DNA of 64,000 bases from Amycolatopsis jejuensis. Its GTDB lineage: Bacteria > Actinomycetota > Actinomycetes > Mycobacteriales > Pseudonocardiaceae. The position numbers were made by a program, and so were the translations under genes. The notes under the pieces were generated by a model that had not been told where the DNA came from, made no database searches, and saw nothing but the letters and a program-made list of their open reading frames with translations. Position 1 is the first letter of the stretch; each line of letters begins with the position of its first letter. The DNA is taken from the NCBI RefSeq assembly GCF_000717335.1, contig NZ_JNYZ01000027.1:124001-188000 (forward strand), read 5' to 3'. Positions 33,638 to 42,932 of this stretch are shown here, piece by piece.

Positions 33638-35368
33638 GTGCGAAGCGGACGCCGGCTGGGGCCGGTGCTGGCGCTGGCAGTAGTGCTGCTCTCCGCATGC
33701 TCGAACACGCCGCCGCCGCCGGTGGTCACGTCGGCGCCGCCGTCGAGCACCGCCCCGGCGCAATCGCTGTCGCAGATCGTGGTCGGCGTGGACGACGTGG
33801 TCGGCGGCTACAACCCGCACACCATCGCCGACTCGTCCACCATCACCACCGCGCTGTCCCAGCTGCTGCTGCCTTCGGTGTTCCGCCAGGCTGACGACGG
33901 CACGCGCAGCCTCGACAAGACGCTGATGGTGTCGGCCGAGGTCGTGTCGCAGGTGCCGTTCACGGTGAAGTACCTGATCCGCCCGGAAGCGTCCTGGTCC
34001 GACGGCGCCCCGATCGCCACCGAGGACTTCATCTACCTCGCCAACGCGATGAAGTCCCAGCCCGGCGTGATCGAACCGGCAGGGTACCGGCTGATCTCGG
34101 ACATCGAATCGCGCGACGGCGGCAAGGGCGTCGAGGTCACCTTCAGCAAGCCGTACCCGGCCTGGCAGACGTTGTTCGACAACCTGCTGCCGCAGCATCT
34201 GCTCAAGGACGCGCCGGGCGGCTGGGCGACCGCGCTCGCCACGAGTTTCCCCGCGGTGGCCGGGCCGTTCGCGATCAAGACCATCGACACCGCCCGCGGC
34301 GAGGCGATCCTGCAGCGCAACGACCGGTACTGGGAAAAACCGGCCGCCGTCGACACGCTGGTGCTGCGCCGTTCCGACCCGTCCGGCATCGCCACCGCAC
34401 TGCGCAGCGGTACCGACCAGTTTTCCCTCACCCGCACCGATGCCACCGGCCTGCAGCTGCTCAACGACCTTGGCCCGGCGGTGAAACTGCACACCGTCGC
34501 CAGCCCACGCACAGCGGCGGTCCTGCTACGCCCGGTCAGCGCGACGCTCTCGGACAGCCGGATCCGCGCCGGGGTGGCCGCGCTGCTGGACCGCGGAAAG
34601 CTGATCGCCGCCGGGGCAAAAGGCGGCCCTTCGGGCGCATTGAAAGCGGATGCACAAGTATTGCCCCCGTCCGCAAAAGGTTACGCAGCCACCATTCCGG
34701 CAGGCCCACCCGCGGCCCCGGATGTGGCGAAGGCGGAGGAGTACTTCACCGCCGCCGGGTACAAAAAGGAATCGGGCGTATGGCGTAAGGGAACCAAGAC
34801 GCTGTCGCTCGTGCTCGCCTCGCCAGGGGAACAGGAACCGTACGCCTCGATCGCGAAAGAACTGTCGTCGGAACTCATTGCGGCCGGGGTCGAGGTCAAC
34901 AGCATCAAGCCACCGCCGCGTGACCTGTTCTCGTCACTGCTGGCAATGCCGGTGGTGAACGGAAAACAGCAAGCGGCTCCGGATTCGAATGGCAACGTGG
35001 GCGTAGACATCGCGGTGATCGGCCAGCCGGTCGGCGGTGACCCGGCAACGGTACTGGCGTCGACCTATGGTTGCGCCCCCGACCACGCGACCGCGGACAA
35101 GACGAAACCGCAGGTACCGGCCAATCCGGCAGGGCTGTGCGACGAGTCCCTGCAAGCAACCATCGACTCCGGATTGACCGGCTCCGCCACCACCACCGAC
35201 ACGTTGAAGACCCTGGAACCCCAGCTGTGGTCCCAAAACGTCGTGGTCCCGCTCTTCCAGCAAGCAGAAACCCTTGCCGTGGGCAAAGGAATCTCCGGCC
35301 TGACCCCGGGCCCTCCCTTCCTTGGCCCCTTCGGCTCGGCCGTCAACTGGACCCGCGGCGCCACCTGA
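33638..35368 (+). CDS. lpqW: Family 5 solute-binding lipoprotein, LpqW-like
   Basis: A lipoprotein of 576 residues with lipobox LLSAC near residue 19, a Pro/Ser-rich linker and the peptide-binding-protein fold (VGVDDVVGGYNPHTIADSST; YLIRPEASWSDGAPIATEDF; RNDRYWEKPAAVDTLVLRRS). In mycobacteria the typA neighbour LpqW has this fold but regulates lipomannan/lipoarabinomannan synthesis instead of importing peptides. Position next to typA suggests the same family; sequence alone cannot separate it from a peptide receptor of the opp operon that follows on the other strand. GTG start after AGGAGG. Confidence 0.75.
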   Translation: MRSGRRLGPVLALAVVLLSACSNTPPPPVVTSAPPSSTAPAQSLSQIVVGVDDVVGGYNPHTIADSSTITTALSQLLLPSVFRQADDGTRSLDKTLMVSAEVVSQVPFTVKYLIRPEASWSDGAPIATEDFIYLANAMKSQPGVIEPAGYRLISDIESRDGGKGVEVTFSKPYPAWQTLFDNLLPQHLLKDAPGGWATALATSFPAVAGPFAIKTIDTARGEAILQRNDRYWEKPAAVDTLVLRRSDPSGIATALRSGTDQFSLTRTDATGLQLLNDLGPAVKLHTVASPRTAAVLLRPVSATLSDSRIRAGVAALLDRGKLIAAGAKGGPSGALKADAQVLPPSAKGYAATIPAGPPAAPDVAKAEEYFTAAGYKKESGVWRKGTKTLSLVLASPGEQEPYASIAKELSSELIAAGVEVNSIKPPPRDLFSSLLAMPVVNGKQQAAPDSNGNVGVDIAVIGQPVGGDPATVLASTYGCAPDHATADKTKPQVPANPAGLCDESLQATIDSGLTGSATTTDTLKTLEPQLWSQNVVVPLFQQAETLAVGKGISGLTPGPPFLGPFGSAVNWTRGAT

Positions 35369-35378
35369 CCGGCCTTGC

Positions 35379-36410
35379 TCAGATCAGCTGCAGGCTTTCC
35401 GCGAAGTGGCAGGCGACGGGGTGGTCGTGGCCGCGGTCGACCAGTGCGGGTTCTTCCGTCGTGCACTTCTTGCGGCCCGCATCATCCAGCTGATTCGCGA
35501 ACTTCGGGCACCGCGTCCGGAACCGGCACCCCGACGGCGGATTGGCCGGACTGGGCACATCCCCGGTGATGACAATCCGCTGCCGAGTACGTTCCAACCG
35601 CGGATCCGGCACCGGAATCGCCGAAATCAACGCCTGCGTGTACGGATGCGCCGGGCTCTCGAACAACTCCTCCGCAGGCGCCGTCTCCACGATCTTGCCC
35701 AGATACATCACCGCAATGCGATCCGACACGTGCCGCACCACCGAAAGGTCGTGTGACACGAAGAGATACGACAGCCCGAACTCCGCCTGCAAATCCTTCA
35801 GCAGGTTCAGCACCCCGGCCTGGATCGAAACGTCCAATGCGGACACCGGTTCGTCCAGCACCAGCACCTTCGGCTTCAGCGCGAGCGCCCGCGCAATCCC
35901 GATCCGCTGCCGCTGCCCGCCGGAGAACTCGTGCGGGAACCGGTTTCCGTGCTCCGGCCGCAGGCCCACCGTCTTCATCAGGTCCCGGACCTGCTGGCGG
36001 CCGTTGTCGGCGTACAACCCGTGGATCCGCAACGGTTCCGCGATGATCTCGTTCACCGGCAGCCGCGGGTCCACCGACGCGTACGGGTCCTGGAACACGA
36101 TCTGCATGCTTCGCCGCAGCCGCTGCAGTTCGCGCTTCGACATCTTCGCGAGGTCTTTGCCCTCGTACGTCACCTTGCCGTCGGTGAGCGGCTGCAGCGC
36201 CAGCGCCACCCGAGCCGTGGTCGACTTGCCGCAGCCCGATTCGCCGACCAGCGCCAGCGTTTCGTGCGGGTAGATGTCGAACGACACGTCCGACACCGCC
36301 TGCACCGCGCCCGCCGTCCGGCGCAGCAGGCCGCCGCCGCGGATCGGGAAGTGCTTCACCAGGTGCTGCGCGGAGAGAACGGGCGTCCGCGTCGCCGTGG
36401 CCTCGGTCAT
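35379..36410 (-). CDS. oppF: Oligopeptide ABC transporter ATP-binding protein OppF-like
   Basis: ABC ATPase (343 residues): Walker A LVGESGCGKSTTARVAL, signature HEFSGGQRQRIGIARALALK, Walker B KVLVLDEPVSALDVSIQ, and the C-terminal oligopeptide/dipeptide domain with a cysteine motif (GCRFRTRCPKFANQ) typical of OppD/F. ATG overlaps the oppD stop (ATGA). It is the last gene of the operon; its stop lies 10 bases from that of the convergent LpqW-like gene. Confidence 0.94.
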   Translation of the reverse strand: MTEATATRTPVLSAQHLVKHFPIRGGGLLRRTAGAVQAVSDVSFDIYPHETLALVGESGCGKSTTARVALALQPLTDGKVTYEGKDLAKMSKRELQRLRRSMQIVFQDPYASVDPRLPVNEIIAEPLRIHGLYADNGRQQVRDLMKTVGLRPEHGNRFPHEFSGGQRQRIGIARALALKPKVLVLDEPVSALDVSIQAGVLNLLKDLQAEFGLSYLFVSHDLSVVRHVSDRIAVMYLGKIVETAPAEELFESPAHPYTQALISAIPVPDPRLERTRQRIVITGDVPSPANPPSGCRFRTRCPKFANQLDDAGRKKCTTEEPALVDRGHDHPVACHFAESLQLI

Positions 36411-37501
36411 CGGTTCGTCTCCGGGTCGCTTGCGGCGTCGACGGCGACCGGGACGGCTGCCACGTCGGCCGAGGTGGCGCTGAACAGCTCGGCCGGGTCC
36501 TTCCCGACGACCTGCTCGGTGAAGTGGCAGGCAGCGGCCGTTCCGGCGGGACCGGCCACCAGCGGCGGCTCCTCCTCGTCGCAGATCGGCTGCGCCAGCG
36601 GGCAGCGCGGGCTGAACGGGCAGCCCGGCGGCATGTTCGTGGTGGCAGGCGGTGACCCGGTGATCGGCGTGAGCCGTTCGGTTTTCACGTCCAGCCGCGG
36701 CAGGCTGCCGAGCAGGCCGAGCGTGTACGGCATCCGCGGCGTGTAGAAGATGTCGTCCACCGTGCCGGATTCGACCACCCGGCCCGCGTACATCACGTGC
36801 ACGCGGTCGGCCTGTCCGGCGATCACGCCGAGGTCGTGGGTGATCAGCACCATCGCGGCGCCGGTCTCCTTCTGCGCGGCCTGCAGTGCTTCCAGGATCT
36901 GCGCCTGCACGGTCACGTCGAGCGCGGTGGTCGGCTCGTCGGCGATGATCACGTCCGGGTTGTTGGCCATCGCGATCGCGATCACCACGCGCTGGCGCAT
37001 GCCGCCGGACAGCTGGTGCGGGTACTCGTTCGCGCGCTGCTGCGGGTTCGGGATCCGGACCAGGTCGAGCAGGTCGACGGCCTGCTTGCGCGCCACGTCC
37101 CGGCGCACGTCGTGGTGCGCGGTGATCGCCTCGGCGATCTGGTCGCCGACGTTGTACACCGGGTTCAGCGACGTCATCGGATCCTGGAACACCATCGCGA
37201 TGCCCTTGCCGCGGACCTTGTTCAGTTCTTTTTCGTTCGCCTTCAGCAGGTCCACCCCGCCGAACCGGATCGAGCCGGACACCTTCGCGGTCCTCGGCAG
37301 CAGCCCCATCACCGCGAGCGAGGTCACCGACTTGCCGGAGCCGGACTCGCCGACGATGCCCAGCACCTCGCCGCGGCGCAGCTGGTAGCTCACCCCGCGC
37401 ACGGCGTTCACGACGCCCTCGCCGGTGGGGAACTGCACGGTCAGGTCCTCCACGACGAGGACGGGATCGCCGCCCCGTCCGTCGGAGTCGTACTGGGTCA
37501 T
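36407..37501 (-). CDS. oppD: Oligopeptide ABC transporter ATP-binding protein OppD-like
   Basis: ABC ATPase (364 residues): Walker A IVGESGSGKSVTSLAVMGLL, signature HQLSGGMRQRVVIAIAMANN, Walker B DVIIADEPTTALDVTVQ, and the C-terminal Cys motif GCPFSPRCPLAQPICDEEEP. The ATG overlaps the oppC stop; the longer open frame upstream is within oppC. It pairs with OppF in the peptide importer. Confidence 0.94.
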   Translation of the reverse strand: MTQYDSDGRGGDPVLVVEDLTVQFPTGEGVVNAVRGVSYQLRRGEVLGIVGESGSGKSVTSLAVMGLLPRTAKVSGSIRFGGVDLLKANEKELNKVRGKGIAMVFQDPMTSLNPVYNVGDQIAEAITAHHDVRRDVARKQAVDLLDLVRIPNPQQRANEYPHQLSGGMRQRVVIAIAMANNPDVIIADEPTTALDVTVQAQILEALQAAQKETGAAMVLITHDLGVIAGQADRVHVMYAGRVVESGTVDDIFYTPRMPYTLGLLGSLPRLDVKTERLTPITGSPPATTNMPPGCPFSPRCPLAQPICDEEEPPLVAGPAGTAAACHFTEQVVGKDPAELFSATSADVAAVPVAVDAASDPETNR

Positions 37502-38466
37502 GCGCGCACCTTCGTCTGCTGGGGGTCGAACGCGTCCCGGAGGCCATCGCCGATGAAGTTGATGGTCAGTGCGATCAGGATGATGAAGACGCCCGGGAAG
37601 TAGAAGAGCCACGGCCGGGTGTCCACCGCGGTCTGCGCACTGCTCACGAGCAGGCCGAGCGACGTGTCCGGCGGCTGCACGCCGAAGCCGAGGAACGACA
37701 GCGCGGTCTCGAGCAGGATGGCGATCGACACCAGGATCGTCAGGTTCACGATGATCGCGCCGAGTGCGTTGGGCACCAGATGCCGGAAAATAATCCGGGC
37801 GTCACTCGCGCCGAGCGCCTTCGACGCTTCGACGAATTCCTTCTCCCGCAACGAAAGCACGACCCCGCGGGCTACCCGGGACACGTACGCCCAGTACAGC
37901 CCGGCGATGACCACCGCGATCAGCCACCACGTACCACCCGACTGGTGGCCGAGCACCGCGGCCACCGCGAGCAGCGGCAGCGTGAGCACGAGGTCGGACA
38001 CCCGCATCAGCAGCGTGTCGATCCAGCCGCGGTAGTACCCGGCGACCGAACCCCACACGGTGCCCACGATCGTCGCGAACAACGCGACGAGAATGGAGAT
38101 CTGCAACGAGATCTGGGTTCCGCGCATCACCTGCGCGAGGGTGTCGTGGCCGACCGCGTCGGTGCCGAACGGGTGGTTGCCCGACGGCGGCGCCGAGTTC
38201 TGGTCGGTGATGTCGCCGGGGTGGTACTTCCAGAGCGCACCGCCCACGTAGGCGAAGAGGATGATCAGCACGAAGACGACGAGGCTGATCATCGCGAGCC
38301 GGTGCTGCAGGAACCGCCGGAACACCAGTTGCGCCTGGCTGCGCTCCTTGACGGTGAACTCGCGCTCGGGCGCGGGACTCCCCGGGGTCTGCGGGTCACC
38401 CGGGGCGAACCGGGCGCCGCCCAGCGTCGTGGGCGGGGTGGGGAAGGCGGAGGCGTCGTCAGGCAT
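37498..38466 (-). CDS. oppC: Oligopeptide ABC transporter permease OppC-like
   Basis: Permease of 322 residues with a long cytoplasmic N-terminus, the OppC N-terminal domain (SQAQLVFRRFLQHRLAMISL) and the permease core (PFGTDAVGHDTLAQVMRGTQ; EAA motif EFVEASKALGASDARIIFRH). It overlaps oppB by eight bases and oppD by four. Confidence 0.94.
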   Translation of the reverse strand: MPDDASAFPTPPTTLGGARFAPGDPQTPGSPAPEREFTVKERSQAQLVFRRFLQHRLAMISLVVFVLIILFAYVGGALWKYHPGDITDQNSAPPSGNHPFGTDAVGHDTLAQVMRGTQISLQISILVALFATIVGTVWGSVAGYYRGWIDTLLMRVSDLVLTLPLLAVAAVLGHQSGGTWWLIAVVIAGLYWAYVSRVARGVVLSLREKEFVEASKALGASDARIIFRHLVPNALGAIIVNLTILVSIAILLETALSFLGFGVQPPDTSLGLLVSSAQTAVDTRPWLFYFPGVFIILIALTINFIGDGLRDAFDPQQTKVRA

Positions 38467-39439
38467 AGCGGATCCTCGGGTCGAGCAGGCCGTAGAGCAG
38501 GTCGGCGATCAGGTTGAGCACGATGATGAACGTGGCCGCGATGAGCAGCCACGCCTCCACGGCGTAGACGTCGCTGCGCCTGATCGAGTCCAGCAGGAAT
38601 GCACCCGCACCCTGCCATTGGAACACGGTTTCGGTGACCACGGCGCCGCCGAGGATCGAGCCGATGTCGAGCGCGGTCACCGTGGTGAGCGGGATCAGCG
38701 CGTTGCGCAGCGCGTGCTTGCGGGTGACCGTCCAGCGCGGCAGGCCTTTCGCTCTCGCGAGCCGGACGTAATCGCTGTTCAGCACCTCGAGCATGGACGC
38801 GCGCTGGAACCGGCTCCATGCCGCGTAGCTCGTGAGCGCGAGCGAGATGGTGGGCAGGATCAGGTGCCCGAGCACGTCGCCGAACTGGGCCCAGAATCCG
38901 CCGGAGGTGATCACCGACGACGAGCCGATGGTGTAGAAGACCTGGTTGCCCACCGTGTCGTTGACCGAGATCCCGATCTGCTTCAGCACGATCGCGAACC
39001 AGAACGACGGCATAGACAGGAAGAGGAAGCCGAAGAAGGTGGCCGTGTAGTCGAACTTGGAGTACTGCTTGGCCGCGCTGATCACGCCGATGATCACGGC
39101 GAGGATCAGGGCGACGACCATGGCGAGCACGATCAGCCGGAGCGTCACGCCGAACCGGGCGAAGACCTCGTGGCCGATGTTCATGGTGGACTGGACCGAG
39201 GGGCCGAAATCACCGCTCAGCACGCCGGTGATCCAGTGCCAGTAGCGTTCGATGATCGACTGGTCGAGGTGCAGCCGGATGCGTTCGAGCTCGATGGTCC
39301 GCGGTGGCGGTGGCGGGTTGCGCGTGATCAGCGGGGTCAACGGGTTGGCCGACAGCGAGACCATCACGAAGACGACGAACGTCGACACGATCAGGATCGG
39401 CACCGAGACGAAAAGCCGGCGCAGTGCGAAGGCAAGCAT
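38459..39439 (-). CDS. oppB: Oligopeptide ABC transporter permease OppB-like
   Basis: Permease of 326 residues: N-terminal MLAFALRRLFVSVPILIVST, a periplasmic segment (ERIRLHLDQSIIERYWHWIT), the EAA motif DYVRLARAKGLPRWTVTRKH and the final span WLLIAATFIIVLNLIADLLY. The ATG at 39439 gives the usual OppB start; the upstream extension is not conserved. Confidence 0.93.
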   Translation of the reverse strand: MLAFALRRLFVSVPILIVSTFVVFVMVSLSANPLTPLITRNPPPPPRTIELERIRLHLDQSIIERYWHWITGVLSGDFGPSVQSTMNIGHEVFARFGVTLRLIVLAMVVALILAVIIGVISAAKQYSKFDYTATFFGFLFLSMPSFWFAIVLKQIGISVNDTVGNQVFYTIGSSSVITSGGFWAQFGDVLGHLILPTISLALTSYAAWSRFQRASMLEVLNSDYVRLARAKGLPRWTVTRKHALRNALIPLTTVTALDIGSILGGAVVTETVFQWQGAGAFLLDSIRRSDVYAVEAWLLIAATFIIVLNLIADLLYGLLDPRIRYA

Positions 39440-39560
39440 GGAGGTCTTCCTGCTCTTGACGGGTGTTCTGCCTGCGCCCGCCGCTGGTGGTGGCAGGGCC
39501 GAGGCGACGAAACGGGGCAATCGGGGGTTCGGGACAGCAAGCGGGCACCGCTCGCGGATA

Positions 39561-39595
39561 CGGTGAAGGGCCGGCTCCGAGCCGGCCCTTCACCG
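39561..39595 (-). terminator. Strong hairpin between oppA and oppB
   Basis: CGGTGAAGGGCCGGCT (39561-39576) pairs perfectly with AGCCGGCCCTTCACCG (39580-39595) over a three-base loop. There is no T-tract. In an oppA-first operon such a hairpin usually stabilises the oppA message or partly terminates so that the binding protein is made in excess. Confidence 0.85.
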
Positions 39596-39625
39596 GTTGC
39601 CCAGCGGGAATCTACCGGGCGGTGA

Positions 39626-41374
39626 TCACTTCCGGAGGCCCCACTCCGCCATGTTGTAGACCGGCGCGTCGAGGGTCGAGTTGTTGCGGATGTTGGCGAT
39701 CTTGTCCGAGGCCGCGATGAAGGTCGGCTTCTGGTAGAGCGGAAGCACGTACGCGTCTTCCGACATCAGCTGGTCCGCCTGGTTGAGCAGGTCCGCCGCC
39801 TTTGTCTGGTCGGTCTCGGCGTTGGCCTGCGCGATCAGGTCGTCGACCTGCTTGCTGCTGTACTTGCCGTAGTTGCTGCCCGAACCGGTGGTCCAGTTCT
39901 GGACCGCGCCGGCGAACGGGAACGGCGAGGCGACCCAGGCGAACACGATGATGTCGTAGTCACCGCTCGTCGTGGTGTCACCGAGGTCGTCGGTGGACTG
40001 GACGTTCACCTTGACGCCCAGCTGGGCCGCGGCCTGTGCGAAGAGCTCGCACTCGTTCTGCCGGATCTGGTTGCCGACGGTGTAGCGGATCCGCATCGGC
40101 GGAACGGCCTTGCCGCTCGGGTCGGACAGCTGGCTGCCGTTGATCTTGTACCCGGCGTCGGTGAGGATCTTCTTGGCCTTCTCGATGTCACCGCTGCCCT
40201 GCCCGGTGGAGGACACCACGTCCTTGTAGCCGGTCTGCTGCGGCATGAAGTTGTGGTTGTTCAGCGGTTCGACCTTGTTGGTGAACTGGCCGACGGTCTT
40301 CGCGATCATGTCCTTGCGGTTGATCGCGGTGAAGAGCGCCTGGCGCAACGGCTTCTCGGCGAGCGCCGGGTTCTTCAGGTTGAAGTCGAAGTGCTCCCAG
40401 GTGAGGCCGAGGCCGATGAACGACGAGATGTTCGGCATCTGCTTGACCTGGTTCACCAGGTCGACCTGCGGCTGCGGGTAGATGACCTGCACCTCGTTGT
40501 TCTGCAGTGCGGTCGGTTCCTGCGTCGCGTCGGTGATGATGCGGAAGACCACGCTGTTCAGGTGCGGCTTGGCGCCCCAGTACTTCTCGTTCGGGACCTC
40601 GGTGACCGACTTGTTGTTGTCGAACTTCGAGATCTTCCACGGGCCGCCCGACCAGGTCGGCACGGTCTCGCCGAACCACTTGTAGGACGACGCGAGGCCC
40701 TCGGCGGTGTTGATGTCGCCGTGCTGCTTGGCCAGGTGCGCCGGGTACATCGCGCCGCTGGAGCTCCACAGCTGCTTCCAGTCGGTGAACGGCTTGTCGA
40801 AGGTGGCCGTGACGGTCTTGCCGTTGTCGGAGCCGACGACCGACTTCAGCTGGTCGTAGCCGGACGTGCTGGCTGCGGCGCAGTCCTTGCAGTCCTTGCC
40901 GTTCTGGACCTTCCAGTTGTAGACGAAGTCGTCCGCCGACAGCGGCGTGCCGTCCGACCAGGACGCCTGCGGGTTGATCTTGTAGACGATCGTCTGCGGG
41001 CTGGTGCTGGTGATCTCCGCCGATTCGACGAAGTCCTTGTTCAGCACCGGCTTGAGGTCGGGAGTCGAATAGAACGTGTAGGGAAGGATGCCCTTGGTGA
41101 CCATGCCCGTTTCGAACACATTGCCTTCGGCGGAGGTCACATTCCAGTTCGGGACGTTCTTCTCGATCGCGAAGGTGACATCGCCGCCCTGCTGGAGCTG
41201 ATCGCCGGGCGCCGAGTTGCAGGTGTTCGGGTTCTTGTCGCAGTCGGCGAATGCCTGCCCGGTCTGCACTGCGTTGTTGCCGCCCCCGCCACCACCGCAT
41301 GCGGAGAGCAGAAGGGCCGCGCCCGCGACGAACGCGCCGAGCTTCGCGGCGCGCGACCTAGTCGTCACTAACAT
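39626..41374 (-). CDS. oppA: Oligopeptide-binding lipoprotein OppA-like
   Basis: Lipoprotein of 582 residues: signal LGAFVAGAALLLSACGGGGG with lipobox Cys, then the family 5 solute-binding fold (GGDVTFAIEKNVPNWNVTSA; YKINPQASWSDGTPLSADDF; LRQALFTAINRKDMIAKTVG; QADQLMSEDAYVLPLYQKPT). The ATG follows AAGGAGAATGA. First gene of the operon oppABCDF; a -10-like TATACA (minus strand, 41440-41445) lies about 65 bases upstream. Confidence 0.94.
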   Translation of the reverse strand: MLVTTRSRAAKLGAFVAGAALLLSACGGGGGGNNAVQTGQAFADCDKNPNTCNSAPGDQLQQGGDVTFAIEKNVPNWNVTSAEGNVFETGMVTKGILPYTFYSTPDLKPVLNKDFVESAEITSTSPQTIVYKINPQASWSDGTPLSADDFVYNWKVQNGKDCKDCAAASTSGYDQLKSVVGSDNGKTVTATFDKPFTDWKQLWSSSGAMYPAHLAKQHGDINTAEGLASSYKWFGETVPTWSGGPWKISKFDNNKSVTEVPNEKYWGAKPHLNSVVFRIITDATQEPTALQNNEVQVIYPQPQVDLVNQVKQMPNISSFIGLGLTWEHFDFNLKNPALAEKPLRQALFTAINRKDMIAKTVGQFTNKVEPLNNHNFMPQQTGYKDVVSSTGQGSGDIEKAKKILTDAGYKINGSQLSDPSGKAVPPMRIRYTVGNQIRQNECELFAQAAAQLGVKVNVQSTDDLGDTTTSGDYDIIVFAWVASPFPFAGAVQNWTTGSGSNYGKYSSKQVDDLIAQANAETDQTKAADLLNQADQLMSEDAYVLPLYQKPTFIAASDKIANIRNNSTLDAPVYNMAEWGLRK

Positions 41375-42104
41375 TCATTCTCCTTGCTCGACGCCGTCGC
41401 GGGTGTGCGAGGCGACCTCTTCGTGACCGCAAGCACCGATGTATATCGCGTTGCTCACCGTAGTCGTGGAACTTAGGCATTGGACAGACGGCAAACCTAT
41501 CGATCCGGACACTCTCAGTGAGATCGTTGCGGAACAGCAATCTCGTGCTGCCTAGTTCCACCTCGGGTTCTGCACTTGATCGACTACTTTCGGTAGTGGA
41601 TCTCGGGAGGGTCGGGAACCATTTCGGGTGTCTCTCCGGTGCGTTCGGTCCATCGGCTCGGGGGACAATAACCGACGGGTTCCGCTTTGTGGACCCCTGC
41701 GAATGGAGTAGTCACACAGCCGTGACAAACCCGAAGTGACAAGAAAATAGCCCGATCTCGTGAACCGAATGCTCTCGCCGGAGGAGGCCGCGGCGGCCGT
41801 CCGGCGAAAGTGCGTTCCGGGTATCTTCCGTCCTTCGGCCGGGATTCCGGACGGCGGAACGTTCCGCAAATCGGAACGCCCATCTGGCGGGAATCCGGTC
41901 CGACTATTTGGGATGCGTTTGCATTTTCCCGTGCACGCCGCCGAGTAGTCCCTGCACGGCGTTTCCCGGACAGTTCCGAGGCGGTTCGCGGGGCCGTTCC
42001 GATGGCTGTTCCCGGTCCTGCTGCCGGAGTCGTTCCCGCACCCGGAACGGTGGTCCCCAGCCGCGGGTCCCCTGGCGGGGAAGGCGGGTCACTAATCTGG
42101 GGGC
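41375..42104. other. Divergent regulatory gap between oppA and mshB
   Basis: About 730 bases without a credible gene; composition is somewhat AT-richer than the flanks near 41430-41520 and 41700-41770. It holds the oppA promoter (minus-strand TATACA at 41440-41445) and the perfect 14-bp palindrome GCGGAACGTTCCGC. Short open frames present have no ribosome binding site or recognisable product. Confidence 0.5.
41854..41867. promoter_or_regulatory. Perfect 14-bp palindrome, operator-like
   Basis: GCGGAACGTTCCGC, followed ten bases later by a half-site CGGAACG. It lies in the oppA-mshB gap, about 240 bases before mshB. It could be a regulator binding site; which gene it controls is unclear. Confidence 0.35.
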
Positions 42105-42932
42105 GTGAAGCGGAAGCTGCTGCTGGTCCACGCCCATCCGGACGACGAGAGCATCGCCACCGGCGGCACCATCGCCCGGTACGCCGCCGAGGGCGCCGAG
42201 GTCTGTGTGGTCACCTGCACGCTCGGCGAGGAGGGCGAGATCGTCCCGCCACGGCTGGCGCACCTCGCCGCCGCCGAGGCCGACCAGTTGGGCGGGTACC
42301 GGTCGGGGGAGATGGCTGCCGCGGCCGTCGCGCTCGGCCTCACCCGGCACGAGTACCTCGGCGGCATCGGCCGGTGGCGTGACTCCGGGATGGCGGGTAC
42401 CCCGGCGGCCGCGCATCCGCGGGCGTTCACCGGCGGCTCGGCAGTGGAACAGACCACCCAGCTGCGCGCGCTCCTCGACGATTTCGCCCCGCAGGTGGTC
42501 GTCACGTACGACTCCTTCGGCGGCTACGGCCATCCCGACCACATCCGGGCGCACGACATCACGATGGCCGCCGCGCCGGACGCACCGTCGGTCGAGCGGG
42601 TGTTCCACGTGGTCCAGTCCGAGTCCGCGCTCGCGGCCGGGCTGGCGGAGCTGCGGGCCCGCGCGAACTCCCCCTTCCGGGTGGCCGCCGACGGCGAGCT
42701 TCCGTCCACTCCGGACGGCAAGATCGGCACCGTGATCGACATCTCCGCGCACCGGAAGGCAAAACTGGCGGCACTGCGGGCACACGAAACACAGCTCACC
42801 GTGGTCGACGGCGCGGTGGCCCACTTCGCGCTCACCAACGACATCGCGCAGCCGGTCCCGTCCGCCGAGTACTTCGTCCTCGCCCACGGCGACGGGCACG
42901 GAGCCGAGACCGACCTGTTCGGCGGGTGGTGA
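42105..42932 (+). CDS. mshB: GlcNAc-Ins deacetylase (mycothiol synthesis)
   Basis: Zinc deacetylase that removes the acetyl group from N-acetyl-glucosaminyl-inositol, second step of mycothiol synthesis. The PIG-L fold motif HAHPDDESIATGGTIARYA provides His11, Asp13 and Asp14 (the third ligand is His146 in YGHPDHIRAH). Other family segments are LGLTRHEYLGGIGRWRDSGM and HETQLTVVDGAVAHFALTND. GTG start; length 275 is slightly short of the mycobacterial enzyme. It overlaps the next small membrane-protein gene. Confidence 0.94.
   Translation: MKRKLLLVHAHPDDESIATGGTIARYAAEGAEVCVVTCTLGEEGEIVPPRLAHLAAAEADQLGGYRSGEMAAAAVALGLTRHEYLGGIGRWRDSGMAGTPAAAHPRAFTGGSAVEQTTQLRALLDDFAPQVVVTYDSFGGYGHPDHIRAHDITMAAAPDAPSVERVFHVVQSESALAAGLAELRARANSPFRVAADGELPSTPDGKIGTVIDISAHRKAKLAALRAHETQLTVVDGAVAHFALTNDIAQPVPSAEYFVLAHGDGHGAETDLFGGW

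Noticed and set aside
35379..37547. A single 722-residue protein spanning both opp ATPase genes
   Set aside because: Only the C-terminal 343 residues (oppF) have protein-like sequence; the rest is an Arg-rich shadow frame of oppD.
41552..41869. 105-residue minus-strand frame in the oppA-mshB gap
   Set aside because: Amino-acid composition is atypical, there is no ribosome binding site and no recognisable motif.
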